This document shows positions 44,891 through 57,785 of a stretch of 64,000 bases of DNA, piece after piece (the stretch's first letter is position 1; the number at the start of each line of letters is the position of its first letter). The position numbers were made by a program, and so were the translations under genes. Source of the DNA: Tupaia tana (Eukaryota > Chordata > Mammalia > Scandentia > Tupaiidae); the NCBI GenBank assembly GCA_026018925.1, contig JAKSZU010000005.1, forward strand, positions 80,370,398 through 80,434,397. Reading direction: 5' to 3'. Under the pieces are notes generated by a model, which saw only the letters and a list, made by a program, of their open reading frames with translations, was not told the origin of the DNA and did no database searches.

Positions 44891-45133
44891 ATAACTTTTA
44901 TTTTTCCCAGAGGGCATTTGCACTTACTAGAGAAAAGGGAAGAGAGTGAGAAAGCACCCCTTATGGGGAATGATCACCCCACAATCCATTTTCCTCTATT
45001 TCTTCTTCCTTTTTGAATTCTGGACATGCCTTTCTATGACCTGGTGTGCTTTTCAAACTTCAGGGTACAGGTCTCAAACCACATAGTTATGCAGGATCCT
45101 GATGCCTTAACCTCCATGACACTGGCTGGTCCA
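44891..45133 (-). mobile_element. tRNA-derived SINE, old copy
   Basis: T-rich start, 'cccagagggcatttgcactt', 'gagtgagaaagcacccctta', the core, and the head complement ending 'catgacactggctggtcc'. Confidence 0.78.
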
Positions 45134-45346
45134 GTGTAACTTCTTTTTTCTTTTATTTACCAGAAAAGGTAGGAACAACTTCTGTTTCTATTGCCTGCAT
45201 TTTATGCTTATTTTCTGCATATTTTTTCCTCAGATGACAATACCTTTTTCACATAGATTTTATGTTTCTTTACAGTAATATCTGATTACTCTAGTTTAAC
45301 ATACAACATAGAAAGAACTTAGCAAAACTATGTCAGAATAGCTTAT

Positions 45347-45623
45347 TTTTTCTTTTTTAGGAGAGGTGTTTTTTTTTTTTTTTTTTTGCTATAGGGCGTG
45401 TGCACTTGCCAGAAAGACAGAGAGAGACAGAGAGACAGAAAGAGAGAAATCACCCCCCAGGGGGGAATGTCCATGTCACAATCCCTTCTCCTTCATTCTC
45501 TCGGGATCTTGGACACACACACACACACGCCCGGTGTGTGTTTAAGCCACTGGGTCCAGGACTCGAATTGTAGTCGACTACATGGGAGTACAATGACATA
45601 GACATTATGGTAACTGCTGGTCC
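45347..45623 (-). mobile_element. tRNA-derived SINE
   Basis: T-rich tail, 'gctatagggcgtgtgcactt', the core, (AC)n expansion in the spacer, and the head complement ending 'gtaactgctggtcc'. TSD 'cagaatagcttat' (45334-45346) against 'cagaattgcttat' (45624-45636). Confidence 0.9.
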
Positions 45624-45636
45624 CAGAATTGCTTAT

Positions 45637-46575
45637 CTTTCACATTCACTTTAGCAGTGGTCAGATGCACCAAGACGATTGTCAATAGTAAACGCTATAT
45701 CAGAAGAAATGAGTTTTCCTGTTACATGCAGGGTGCTGGACAGAAAGGAAATTAGCTGTAAGGATAGAGGACGTAAATAAATCACATCTGTAACATCTGC
45801 AGTGGATGTTGCTATTGGTTACAAGGTTAGGGTGCTGTCCTTTTTTCCCTTCTGAGTATGTGGGTTTCTTTGAGACTCTCTCTCTCTGTCTCTCTCTCTT
45901 TTTTATTTTTTCTTCTTTTAGGTCTTGAGAGAGAAGAAATTAAGTAAAAAAAATCTTGGTACTCAGAAATTTTGAATTTACAGTAATTTTTACCATAGCT
46001 CATTATAGATGCAAACTTCTAGTTATTTCAATAATGATTTACGCATAAGATACTGATTTGTTAAGTTCTTCTAGATTTTTTAATCTATACACACACACAC
46101 ACATTATAGTATTTTGAGTCTTAAAAAATGACACAGGAAAGGATTAAGAGCACAAACGTAAAAGAATACGGTCAATGAAGAGACACATACTAAAAGCACA
46201 TAATGCTTAACTGTAGTATGTAACTACCCTTTGGAAACACAAACATGGTAACTATTTTATTTTACCTTTAGCCTTGTATATATATTTACATAAAATATAG
46301 AGATAGTGCAATATTTTTACTGAGAACAGAATATAAATATTGACAATAGAGACATATATCACAAGCATTATGTACATAATGATATAAGTAAAAGAAGGCT
46401 TAAAAAAAACTAGACATAAAGAAACAGCAGAAACCTTGTAAGTTTTTTCTAGCCATGTGAAAATGTTATCAAGTATATCACTGTAATAACAGATACGATA
46501 AAAGTGTTATCTTCGGAAAGTGCTATCAAATATGGTTAATTCTGGAGAGAATGCACCGACTAAGTGTGGATGGGT
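45637..46575. other. Intergenic stretch with short simple repeats
   Basis: A CT-rich run lies at about 45876-45900 and a short AC run near 46090. No gene or named element. Confidence 0.4.
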
Positions 46576-46592
46576 CTCTTTCCTTCCTTTTT

Positions 46593-46848
46593 TTTTTTTT
46601 TTTTTTTGAGAGGTTTTTGCTATAGGGCACGTGGGCTCGCCAGAAAGAGAGAGACAGAGAGACAGAAAGCGAGAAATCACCCCCAGGGGGGATGGCCATT
46701 CCGCAATCCCTTCTCCATTCTCCTCTCGGGATCTTGGGCACACACGCACACGTGCCTGGCGTGAGTTTAAGTCACTGGATCCCGGACTCGAACTGTGGTC
46801 GGCTACATGGGAGTTCAGCAACATAGCCATTAAGCTAACTGATGGTCC
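46593..46848 (-). mobile_element. Young tRNA-derived SINE with 17-bp TSD
   Basis: T run, 'gagaggtttttgctataggg', a core with CpGs, and the head complement ending 'aagctaactgatggtcc'. The TSD 'ctctttccttccttttt' is perfect (46576-46592 and 46849-46865). Confidence 0.93.
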
Positions 46849-47337
46849 CTCTTTCCTTCCTTTTTGAGAACTGCCATTCAGACCCTTACCCATCCTGTCA
46901 AAACCGTAGGGAGAGTCCTATTTAATGAGTAAATGGAATACTTCCTTAAGGATTGTGAGTATTTTTCTATAAATCTTTATTTCATCTTCACTACTATCAT
47001 TACAATGAATTTATTTATTAATTAATTTCTTCCTCAAGTGGCTTATATTTCAGATTTATTTAGTGTATTGGAAAAGTTCTTTTCCAAGTTCAAAACATGA
47101 ATGAGTGAAATAGTGGTTCTCCTCAGAGGTGTATGTCTGTGCATATGTGTGTGTGTGTTCTCTGTGTGTGTCTCTTTGAACAAATAAGTATTTGAGTGTG
47201 CAAGTAGGTAAATACCACTAGGAAGATGTCAGGAAAGTAAAGTATTGCTTGGGAGGAAATCTCAGTTTCCTCAGTCTCATGATAAACTCCACTCTGAAAG
47301 CATAAGGTCTATTTATTATTACTGTGTATTTATGTTT

Positions 47338-47604
47338 TTTTTTTTTTTTGAGAGGTTTTTTTAGCTATGGGGCGCGTGTGCTCGCCAGACAGACAGAGAG
47401 AGACAGAGAGACAGAAAGTGAGAAATCACCCCCACAGGGGGTATGGCCACGCCACAATCCCTTCTCCTCCATTCTCTTCTCTGGGTCTTGGGCATGCACG
47501 CACATGCGCCTGGCGTGAGTTTTAAGCCACCGGGTATGGGACGCAAACCGCGGTCGACTACATGGGAATCCAGCAACATAGCCATTACGCTAACTGCTGG
47601 TCCC
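47338..47604 (-). mobile_element. Young tRNA-derived SINE with 17-bp TSD
   Basis: T run, 'gagaggtttttttagctatg', 'ggcgcgtgtgctcgccagac', and a head complement with 'cgcaaaccgcggtcgactac'. The TSD 'actgtgtatttatgttt' is perfect (47321-47337 and 47605-47621). Confidence 0.93.
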
Positions 47605-48186
47605 ACTGTGTATTTATGTTTAAGTATCGATTCTACATATATATACTTATCTCTAATATGCTTCTATTGATCAGATTGTAGTTTATTATCTTCATGCTTA
47701 TTGATTCTTTTCATTCACTAACCTATAAATCCAGATTCATTTTCTTTTGGAAAAGAATCAAATCAAGGAATTTACATACAAGATCTCGATAAAAGAATTT
47801 GACTAGTGAATTATTGGTTCATAGTAGTCTAGCAATTGTATTCTGTAAAGGTGTAGAGAGGTAGTTCAGTATCAGATAGGTAGTTATTTTTAGCCAAAGA
47901 AGTAGGTAGAAGAAATAGTGTTAATTTATTTTGTAATCAGTAGTTTTTGTACAAAGGTCTCAGTATCCTGCTTAAATGCACATTTTTCCCAAATTAGTGG
48001 AATGACCTAGTAGTTTAGTATATCAAAAATAAATTCAAATATTTTTCAAATTCTAATTATGAATGTTTGATTTTCAAATTTGAATAAAATAGATACTAAT
48101 CACAAATTGAAGAAATCCTATGAGAGTACTATGTGTTTACGTTACGTTTTCAGAGTTTGAAACATCTTGTTATGAAAGGTTGAATT

Positions 48187-48446
48187 GGGGCCATCTGGTG
48201 GCATGGTGGTTATGGCAGCTAGATCCCACTTGGCTGACCCTGTGGTTTGAGTCCCAACCTGAGTCTTGAAACCATGCTGGGATGTGTGCATTTGTGCCCA
48301 AAATGCTGAAAGGAGAGAGAAATGGAGGAGAAGGGGATGTGGTGTGACTACCCACCATGGCAGGAGAGGGTGATTTCTCACTTTCTGTCTCTCTCTCTGT
48401 CTGTCTCCAGCAAATATATGCACTCTCTGGCAAAATTTAAAAAAAG
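48187..48446 (+). mobile_element. tRNA-derived SINE
   Basis: Starts 'ggggccatctggtggcatgg', with 'ggcagctagatcccacttgg', B-box remnant 'ggtttgagtccc', the core, and the end 'ctctggcaaaatttaaaaaa'. Confidence 0.8.
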
Positions 48447-48964
48447 AAAAGAAAAAGGCTGACTTGTTTACGCTGACTTTGATGAGGGGAATTATTGCAA
48501 ATGAGCAACTATCAAACCACAAAGAAATTAAAGGATCATCACGTTGAAAAAGGGAAGGTTAGTTATTGCATAGGGTGTGTAAATTCACAGTTGAGTGATT
48601 TGATTTCAAGGAGCTTGGCTACGCACCTCTAACTGAAAGGTACCGTTCTTTTCTGTTTCAATCTCAGTACCTGAGCTTGTTAGTGGTAAGTTCTTTAAGT
48701 CACCGAGCACTGAAGGAATCTAACAATTATTCCCTAGAAGGGGAGGAATGTCCTTCTTACCACCCTTTTAGGAGATTTTATGTGATTGGATTTAGACACA
48801 TACTTTAAGTCCTTTCACTGAATAAATGTTGCCTGGAAAAGTAGCTAAGGACATAGGCCTTCATATCTGTGTGCGTGGGTCAACCAGCGCAATCATATTG
48901 TGATTTTCTGACTAAACTCTGCCTCCATTTCCATATAAAAAATATGCACCCAAGAAAGATGTCT

Positions 48965-49233
48965 GGGGACCAGCAGTTGGCAAAATGGCTATGTCGCTGG
49001 ACTCCCACATAGTTGACTGAGGTTCAAGTCCCGGTCCCGGTGGCTTAAACTCACACCGGGCACGTGTGCGTGTGTGACCAGGATCCCGAGATGAGAATGG
49101 AGGAGAAGGGATTGTGGCATGGCCAACCCCCGGGGGGATGCTTTCTCACTTTCTATCTCTCTGTCTCTTTCTGTCTTTCTGGAGAGCACACGCGCCTTAT
49201 AGCAAAAACCTCTAAAAAAAAAAAAAAAAAAAA
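48965..49233 (+). mobile_element. Young tRNA-derived SINE, full length
   Basis: Starts 'ggggaccagcagttggcaaa'. A-box-like 'tggcaaaatgg' and B-box 'ggttcaagtccc' are visible. It ends 'cgccttatagcaaaaacctc' plus a run of about 20 A. The flanks 'aagaaagatgtctg' and 'aagaaaagagatctg' suggest an imperfect TSD. Confidence 0.88.
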
Positions 49234-51439
49234 AGAAAAGAGATCTGCTTCACAGAGTTAAATAAGGATCAAGAGGGGTAAATATAAATGCAAAATATAT
49301 GATATATAATAAGAATGTACTAAACAGCTAATAGTATTGTTACTGCAGAAAATATTTATATAAATATATACATATTCACCTATCTTTCATCCATCTCTCG
49401 TTATCTTCTTGTCCTCTCTCTTCATAATTATCTACCTTCTACCTAATTTTAACCACCTTGTTTTGTCCATTCAGTGTGGACAAAACCATTCTAAATGTTT
49501 CTAAACCATAAATGTTTTCTTGGCAGTTTTTAGGATAGCTCAGGAATCGTTATCAGCCACTTAAATTTGACGTTGCCTATCCTGACTTTGCCAGGACTAA
49601 GATGGTCAATGCATGTCTTAATGTAAAGACCACACAGAGTTAGGAATACATCCTTGTAAACTGGAGGAACTTACAATTTCCCTCCCTGTGCAAGGTTTTC
49701 CAAGTGGAGTAGAGTGTTTTTCTTGAGTACTAGTAACCCAAGAAGCCAACAAATTGTTTCATTCGGCCTGTGCTTCTCTGGTGATAGTTTTATGGAGGTT
49801 TGGTCTGACAAAAGCTATTAAGGAGGAAGTAAAATCAGAAAGTACAAAAGCAGGCATATTCAAGGGTAGCTAAAGGGAGAGGTACAAGGCTATAAACTTG
49901 GCAGTTAATGAGAAGTAGGTAGATGTTTCTGCTTGGTGGATACCATTAATGGCAAGTTCACAGAGGCATCATACCATGTATCTAGATGGGTGACTTAAGA
50001 TATTAAATGAGGACATAAAATACTGAAAGGAGCAAACTTCCTAAGGAGATTTTTGAGTTGTAAGGTACTCTGTTATTTTTGAGAGTGTTTTTCATGGTTT
50101 GCATGTTATTAGCAACCCCAGATAAGGGGACTGGCCTCACAGGCACACAATAAATCATCACGAGTTAGTCAGGATAGTCACTATTTATTGATGCTTGTGT
50201 TTCATACTGAAATGTCGGTGCTCCCTTGCTCTTCTTTCTTTGTATTCCACCAATAATAAATCATAAAAGGAGCCTGGCTATTACTCTCTGTCTTGCCTCA
50301 GTGAACTCCCACTTCCCTTGACTGTTAACCCCTGCCTGGAATGCACAAGGCCTGTGTGCCTCTCTGGGCCCCCATTCACCTTGCTCAATGAGCTTGCCTT
50401 TCTGGCACTGAGTTGCAAGGCAATATTTTCCATCTGTTGAATGAAGAGCATGACACATGCAGTTTGATATGGTTTCAGAGACTCCAGCAAGCCAGCGATG
50501 CACAACCCACTTTTATTACACAAGCCTGTGGGAGCTCAAAGGGATAACAGGCATTTCTGCTATACTGAACACAGAACTTGGCATTCAGCAACAAATATTC
50601 CTCCCTGAGACACTCAATATGTTTCTTATGCAAGCTGAAACATTGTGGGTTAGAATAATCCAAAGACGAATCTAATCGGAAGTTTCCTTGAAATGTGTGA
50701 GCAAGCTTCTCCTTCATACACCAGCTGTTTTCTTTCCATCGGATGTTTACTGGGTGGGAGACCAGCTTGTGCTGTTAGGCAGTAGCAAGGAAGCTTTGTC
50801 TGTTTTGAAAGAACCTACAAGGGCTTTCAAAGAAGAAGGGAAAGGGAATGGTTCATCATGAGTTCAGACAATTTTGGAGTCTTTGATAATATCACATCCA
50901 CATATTTGAAAACATTTTTCTTTGGAAAGCAGTCTAAAAAATGGTTTCATGGCTGCTAGCTCTCAGTGTCAATATGGTTGTGGCAAAATGGCTAAAATAG
51001 CATTGCTAAATATACAGAAATATTTTTTGCAAGAATTTTTGTAATAGGTTACAGGGTTGGTGATATATTTTAATATATATGTTTTCTTAACTTATATTCT
51101 TGAGAATCAAGAATTGATTTTGTGCATATCTTCAACAGGGTCACTAGGTTTAAAAATCTAAGTGAGAGAAAAATAATCCTGGATATGGAAGAATGTTTTA
51201 TGTTATTTACTTGTTCAAAGCATGTCAATTGATTTTAATATGTCAGTAATCAACACTTTCTGAGAGAGTTTTTAAGATTCTTCATGACAAGACCCAAACT
51301 CACTCTTGTCCTATTTTGTGGTTTGAGTGGCATTTACATCTCTTTTCTGACCATTCAATTTATAATTTCAGTGACCTCTACCTTTTACTTAACAAGATTG
51401 CTTTCAAAGTCTGCTAGATATATTGCATGTGTTACCTTA
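49234..51439. other. Long intergenic stretch without recognised gene
   Basis: Around 50260-50720 overlapping short frames occur in three registers and the base composition is more balanced. No domain or exon structure is apparent. 51270-51400 may be a decayed L2 piece. Confidence 0.35.
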
Positions 51440-51600
51440 TTATATATGTACAACAATTTTTGAGGTTATTATGATCTCCATTTACAAATTGGAAAATAAA
51501 GTTCAATAAACACTAAGAAATGTGTTCAAAGTTAGCCAATGCTTAGTGGTGAAGCCAGGATATGAATCCAAATGTGCCTGAGTAGAAGCCTAGTTTGTTT
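51440..51600 (-). repeat. MIR SINE
   Basis: Complement of MIR: 'ttatgatctccatttacaaa', 'gtgttcaaagttagccaatg', 'gaagccaggatatgaatcca'. Confidence 0.75.
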
Positions 51601-53376
51601 TCTCTTTTTTAGTTTCATGGACATTTTTTGGTGGACATGCACCAACAGTAATGCCTGATCTTAATCTCTGCTGGTTCTAACTCATCTATTCATTTACTGG
51701 GACTGCCCATCAATTTTACTGTGCTAAATCGAATCTGTGAGATCTTGGCTTAGTTTATTGAAAAACTTAAATGAAAATATTATTTTTTCTTTTAGATATT
51801 TATCCCAGATTCCATAATTGTTACATACAAAATAATAAGTCCAATATATTCAAATGAAATAATCAGACATACGGAGTTTGTGTGCCCAAGTGTGGGTGTG
51901 TGGTATAATCATCCACAGATTTTCAGACGGACAAGTTATTCCCTTAAATACCCGTCACTCACAGATTCTATACTTTAGTGAATTATTACTGCTAATTTTG
52001 AAGGTTTTAATGAGTCTGAATTTTTACCTGCTAAGTGCCTTTTATCTTGTTATTATTTGGATACTTGCCTTTTTAGTTTTTTTTTTTTTTCACATCCTAG
52101 AACTTTGATGAATTATTTTATAAAATGCTGGTGACATTTATTTGTAATAATCATTGATGTACATCTCATGTAAACAAGTAAGACTAAGATCTTTGACAAC
52201 CTTAAGGTATTTATGGAAACTGCTAGAAGAAAGTAGTTTTAAAACAATACCAACTATAGCTTTGGAACTAAAGAAATAAAAAATCTTTTCTATTTAAAGT
52301 CTATATCAGAATGTGTTGCCTCTTAGACAATAAACAATTATGGTTGCATAGATGTATAAATATATCATTTCTCCTGTTAAAGTTTGAGCTTTGAAAGTGT
52401 TCTTTTGCCACTGTCGAAATAGTATAGGGTTTTATAGGTGTGCATGTATGTTTAAGAGAAAACGTACACATTTATTGTCCAAAGTGTGACAAAATTTACA
52501 TAAGCCATCAAAGTTCAGTATTCTTACAGATATAAATTTATGACTATGTCATTTGGTTATAAAGTCCTTCTGTAGGAGGTGCTGTCTATGCCATCAAAAA
52601 CCCTACAGTCTCTTTTGTATATTTATGTAACTACTGGAAGACAAAAGTATTTCCCTGGTCCCATTCAATCTTGTTTCAATATTTATTGTGTTAGAAGAAT
52701 TTTTCTAAAATATACAGGACAAGAGAACACATTCTTGATTAAAATTCTTCATGACTTCCATGATAGAATTCAGATTTGTTAGTTTAGCAATCTAGATAGT
52801 TTTGACAGATTGTTTCTGCCCAATTCTCTAATCTTAACATTACCCTAAATACTGTACATGCTATATATAAAGACATCTTTTTGTTTCCTGAGTTTACCAT
52901 ATGATGTGGGGAAATCTAGACATATATAGTAAAGAAAGTGATGTATTAAAGGACTCTTAAAGGAGACCTAAATATTAACAAGGAAGAAGGATGGTGTAGT
53001 TTAGTTGTATTGGTATGAGACAGTAGGTATTAGGAGTAAGGGTTTGTGTGAACAGACAGGGAGACAATGGATAGCAAAGTACAGAGAAAGAATTTATTAC
53101 GAGGATAAATGAGTTGTGAACTAAAACCAGAATGAAGGATAGGAGTTACTATTCTCTAATTTAGATTCCTAGGTCTTTAGTATTGGAAGAGGTTTTAGAG
53201 GTCAGAGGAGATGAAAAAAAGTGTAGAAAAGAGAAGAAAAAGTGGAGAAAGAAGAAAAGGAGAAGGAGAAAAAGAAGTGAGCTTTACCCTTTAATAGTAT
53301 TTACCTTTTAATTTATTTTATATTAATAATACTAAAGAAAAATATTTTTCTCTTAATAATACATTTACCTGACATT
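51601..53376. other. Intergenic stretch, possible L2 remnant
   Basis: 52735-52860 loosely follows an L2 3' region ('cttcatgacttccatgatag', 'gcccaattctctaatctt'). A purine-rich GAA/GA tract lies at 53215-53280. No gene. Confidence 0.35.
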
Positions 53377-53422
53377 TATTTATTTACTTAAGATGTTTTT
53401 TCCTTAGGGTACGTGTACTCAC

Positions 53423-53474
<52 letters not shown>

Positions 53475-53648
53475 ATGAGAGAGAAAGTGAGCAATCACCT
53501 TCCAGAGGCAATGGCCATGTTGCAGTCCCTTCTGTAACATTGTCCTCCTGGGATCTTGGGCACACACACACAAGTGCCCATCATGAATTTCAAGTCTAGT
53601 TGACCATGTTGTAGTCCAGCAACATAACCACTACACCACCTGCTCACC
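53377..53648 (-). mobile_element. tRNA-derived SINE with expanded (GA)n tract
   Basis: 'ccttagggtacgtgtactca' is followed by about 23 GA repeats (53425-53471), an expansion of the element's CT/GA region, then the core and the head complement ending 'ccacctgctcacctc'. Confidence 0.8.
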
Positions 53649-53660
53649 TCAACTTCTTAT

Positions 53661-53891
53661 TTTTTTAAATACATGATAAAGCTCATATGTACACATGAGA
53701 GTGAGAGAGAGATGAACATCCTTCAATACACTTGATCACTCAGAGATCCCCTTCCTCCAGTTTTCAGAACACGTGATCTTGGGCATTCGTGTGGGTACCC
53801 AGTGGCTTCAGACTCACTAGCCAGGGATTCAAGCCATGTGGATCCATCTTCTCTTGAGTAGTACATTACCACCATATGTAGAGCTGGCCCC
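53661..53891 (-). mobile_element. Old tRNA-derived SINE, tandem to the previous one
   Basis: T-rich start, 'catatgtacacatgagagtg', 'gagatccccttcctccagtt' core, and the end 'accatatgtagagctggccc'. Well diverged. Confidence 0.7.
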
Positions 53892-55715
53892 AAACCCTCC
53901 TAACTTTATTTCTCTATTGGTTTCTAGGTAATATCCTCAAAGGAATACAAATCATTTCACATTTAACACTGTGAAACAACAATCATTTCACATTTAAAAG
54001 TTATTAAAATGGAGTCCTGGATATTTGTCCTTTCATTCTTATGGTTAATTGTGTTCCATAGCATCAAAATATTACGAACATATTGTTCTTATTTTTAATT
54101 GCTCAAGCACTGTTTCAGGTTGTGCTTTTCCTTTGCAGGTAATTACTGCATTTATTACTGTTAATATGACATAGTGGATGTAAATGCTGTTCAAAATATA
54201 GTATGTATCGAGCCTTAGCTCTGTAGTTCCTAAAACTTCTCCAAGAGATTTATAGCAAGCCTTGAGAGGAAAAGCTGATTCTCATTACTCTTTTGAAGTT
54301 GAGACTAAAAACAAAAGATAAGAGTCGGAAATTACTCATATCCGATCCAGCTTCCTATCATCATTAATGAAGTTATCTTTATCTCCATGAGTTAATAGTT
54401 TATTATTCTGATTTCATATAGAAGGCTGAAGTTTCTTAAGACACTGTTTGCTTTTGAGACTAGTAAAACATAGATAATAAAATATCCATAAACTACGAAA
54501 TTAAATGAATTGCTTTACTGTACAGTGTTTTTTCTGCTTCAGGCTTCTATTTCTCCTGCATTGATCATGCATTGTATGTTTACACTGTAATATTTTGTCT
54601 AAGCTCTAAAGTTAAATTAAAGTTGTAAAAAGAAGCTGATTTTTGTTGTTTTAAATTTGAAATGAATCTAAATTTCACACACATTTGTTGAATAAAATTT
54701 GGTTAAATGCATCAATTTACCAAAAAAGAACACCTAGAATGTACTTTAGTCAAGTTTGTTGAAAATCATGATTTTTATCATTAACTTCATTATGTGACAG
54801 TGTTTACAAGAAAAATTCTTTGACAAGACAAATGTAAACTAACTGTTCCTGTATGGAGACAAGAAGATGACTATCAGCCTTGCCTTACATGCTTCAAGGC
54901 CATAGGGCCTCTGCAGGATTCCATAGACGCTTCTTTCAGTTTTGCCAATGGAGTCACCACACAGTCGAATCACTATTTCTACAGTCACTGACTCTTTGTT
55001 ACACTTCTCCATTCTAATACAGCAGACCTAATTAATTTCACAGAAATAATTGGGTACACAGATAACATTAGTCCCGTGAACTGAAAAGATTGGTATCATT
55101 TATTTAGTCATCCAACGAATATTGTATCTGAACAGGAAGAGTTTCTAACCTATTATGTCATGTATTGCATGCTTTCTGGCAGGCTTCTTTTTTATTGTAT
55201 ATAGTTCAGTAATACAATCATCCTGAAAATCAGATCCTTGTCTTAAATTGTACATTCCATCTGCCATTTTGTCCTTCATTTAAGATATGTCCGGTGCCTC
55301 CAGAAAAATGGCGGGAAATGTCCACAGGTTTCTTGATGAACTCCTCACTAGGCATTGTAGCAGGACACATCTCCTATGGTAGGGTGTATGCCCAAAGACC
55401 ATTTCCCTATGAAAGTGAGGGGTTTCTTTGGGGGTATTTTTAACATTTCTTACAGTGCCTATAGGGCGCAATTGCAAGTTGTACCATTTGTTTTATAATC
55501 TTATTATAATCTGTCACATGCTGTAATTGGTTATAAGAAAAACGTAATCCCTTAGTGGGAAATTTTCTTGAAATTATAGAAATTAAGCATAGCAAATTTT
55601 GACTCCTTTTATATTTACAATTTGGAATAATATATTTATTTAATACAGTTAATAACCCAAATAGTAATATCGAGCCTTTTTGTTTTTGTTTGTTTTGCTT
55701 TGTTTTGTTTTATGA
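53892..55715. other. Intergenic stretch without recognised gene
   Basis: Contains a short local duplication of 'aatcatttcacatttaa' (about 53950 and 53981). 55280-55477 is a 65-codon minus-strand frame with no domain I recognise. Confidence 0.35.
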
Positions 55716-55730
55716 GAAAGGATACACAGG

Positions 55731-56094
55731 GGGACCAGCAGTTAGTGTAATGGCTATGTCGCTGGACTCCCAAGTAGTCGACCGCGGTTCGCGTCCCGGA
55801 CCCGGTGGCTTAAGACTCACGCGTGAGTGCCCAAGATCCTGAGAGGAGAACCGGAGGAGAAGGGATTGCGGCATGGCCATCCCCCCTGGGAGGTGTTTTC
55901 TCCCTTTCTGTCTCTCTGTCTCTCTCTGTCTGTCTGGCGAGCGCAGGCACCCTATAGCAAAAAAAACCTCTCCGAAAAAAAAAAAAAAGAGAAAGAAAGA
56001 AAGAAAGAAAGAAAAAGGAAGGAAGGAAGGAAGGAAGGAAGGAAGGAAGGAAGGAAGGAAGGAAGGAAGGAAGGAAGAAAGAAAGAGAAAGAAA
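55731..56094 (+). mobile_element. Very young tRNA-derived SINE with tail-derived microsatellite
   Basis: Starts 'gggaccagcagttagtgtaa', with A-box-like 'tagtgtaatgg' and intact B-box-like 'ggttcgcgtcccg', and ends 'ccctatagcaaaaaaaacct' plus an A run. The tail continues as (GAAA)n, (GGAA)n and (GAAA)n from 55990. TSD 'gaaaggatacacagg' is perfect (55716-55730 and 56095-56109). A short deletion removes part of the CpG-rich middle. Confidence 0.95.
55990..56094. repeat. (GAAA)n/(GGAA)n microsatellite
   Basis: A purine tetranucleotide tract lying inside the TSDs of the SINE, so it grew from that element's poly-A tail after insertion. Confidence 0.95.
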
Positions 56095-56109
56095 GAAAGG
56101 ATACACAGG

Positions 56110-56794
56110 AGGGAGAGAGAAAAAGAGAGCAGAAAGAGCTAGCATAAATGTTAGGATTCTCCTGCTTAGCTTCCTTGTTAGCTAGGGCTACAGGTGCATG
56201 TCATCTTGTCCAGCTTATTTAGATTGCTGTGGGAGCCAATCCCAGGCCTCCCATAAGGCTTCAGCCACGGTGCTGTGATGCCCTTCTACTCTCACTACTG
56301 TGTTTGGACCAATACGTTTCAGAAGAGCAATTGGTATGTAGCATAAAAGTCTCTGTATACTCCTGAATCTCAGAAAGTGAATCCTTCAACTTATGCAAAA
56401 AGTTTGGCTTTGTTTTAGAAAAAGCTAGCCTCAGAAATCTAAGCAAAAGAGTAATTGCTGCTTGTGGAATTATCGAGTGACACATAATGATAGAATATAA
56501 ATCTAAAATAAAAATGCAGTTTTAAAATCAGTTAACCGTGTGTTTAATACTTGCTATCTACTCTGAGAAGCAGGAGAAGTTGCAATCTCATTCAGAAGTT
56601 AAGTTTTATGTAGCACAAATAAATAGATGACTAGTGTATTGTGACAGCATATTATCAAGTGCTCAATTTTGTGTGACAGGTTATCATTATAAAAATATAG
56701 CTGAACGGAGGTGACAGAAATTGATGCTTAGAAACTTAAAAATTATTTAGAATTTCTAAGTAAATCAACACTGAAGTTGGTCTCAATTTTTTAA
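56110..56794. other. Unassigned intergenic stretch
   Basis: No gene or repeat recognised. Confidence 0.35.
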
Positions 56795-56970
56795 AATTTT
56801 GCCAGAGGCTAAGTTCATTTACGCACGCGCGTGCGCGTGAGAGAGAGAGAGAGAGAGAGCGAGCCTTCTATTTCTCCCCTTTTTAAAATAGATTTTGGGT
56901 GTGCATCCCCATGGTGATGGTCATGCTGAAAGCCCTTATATATCTTCTCTCCCTTCTTTAGGGATCTTGG

Positions 56971-57005
<35 letters not shown>

Positions 57006-57113
57006 CACATACACACACAGCATGTTTTTCACACTACTGTGTCCAGGACACAAACCATGAATGTAGTCATGTAGGATTTAGCTGCCTTATCCAACATGCC
57101 ACCAGCTGGCCTG
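56795..57113 (-). mobile_element. Old tRNA-derived SINE with (AC)n and (GA)n expansions
   Basis: 'acgcacgcgcgtgcgcgtga', a GA run, a diverged core, a long AC run (about 56970-57019), and the end 'catgccaccagctggcc'. The dinucleotide tracts sit at the usual GA and ACAC positions of the family. Confidence 0.72.
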
Positions 57114-57785
57114 AAGATCAAATTCTTTTGAAATTTTCATTTCCATTCTTGCCACTATGCCAAACTACTTTTAACTTTTTAAACAAATACAAATTGAAAC
57201 AATAGTGTGGTTATTGTGTGGAATGTTTCTAGATGACTTCATATAAGAGGTAGAATTGATATATGACTATAAAGGATGGGTATGATGTGTTTGTTAGCCT
57301 AAATTAACTTCATATACAAGACATTAGTGTGATGAGCTCTTGTTTATTTACATATCCTCCTTTGAGAGGCATCCAAGACAGCAAATAGACTATACATTTT
57401 CCCATGTTTTAATGTTATTAATCTTAGAGATATGAAATAATCCTGTTACTTCTAAATTCAATTCTATATAATTATTTTAAATATTATGTGTGTGCATGTG
57501 TTTGCAATTACCATAATCTTCATGTGGTTTATGGGATGATAATTATGGGTCTCATTTTATACTTTTTGTGTATAGATTTCTCTTAAGGCATAACTAGGAC
57601 ATGATTAATGACTAGAGCATACCTATTCTGAGAATTTACCATATACATCTATGTCACATGTAAGGACTCACTCTTCTCAACACTAAAACTTCATAGAACA
57701 TACCTCCAAGTACTGCAAGGACAGGAAGTCTTCCATGAGCAGGAATCAGTCTGTGCTGGCAATGGTAAACATTTACATCAACTCT
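57114..57785. other. Unassigned AT-rich intergenic stretch
   Basis: Nothing recognised. Confidence 0.35.

Noticed and set aside
50260-50720. Cluster of three overlapping 80-codon minus-strand frames
   Set aside because: Three registers over the same DNA with no homology I recognise and no splice structure. Treated as chance.
55280-55477. 65-codon minus-strand frame
   Set aside because: No domain, no neighbouring retro signatures, and a length expected by chance.
55810-56145. Frames rich in KEGR or SFLPSF repeats
   Set aside because: Translations of the (GAAA)/(GGAA) microsatellite in the SINE tail.
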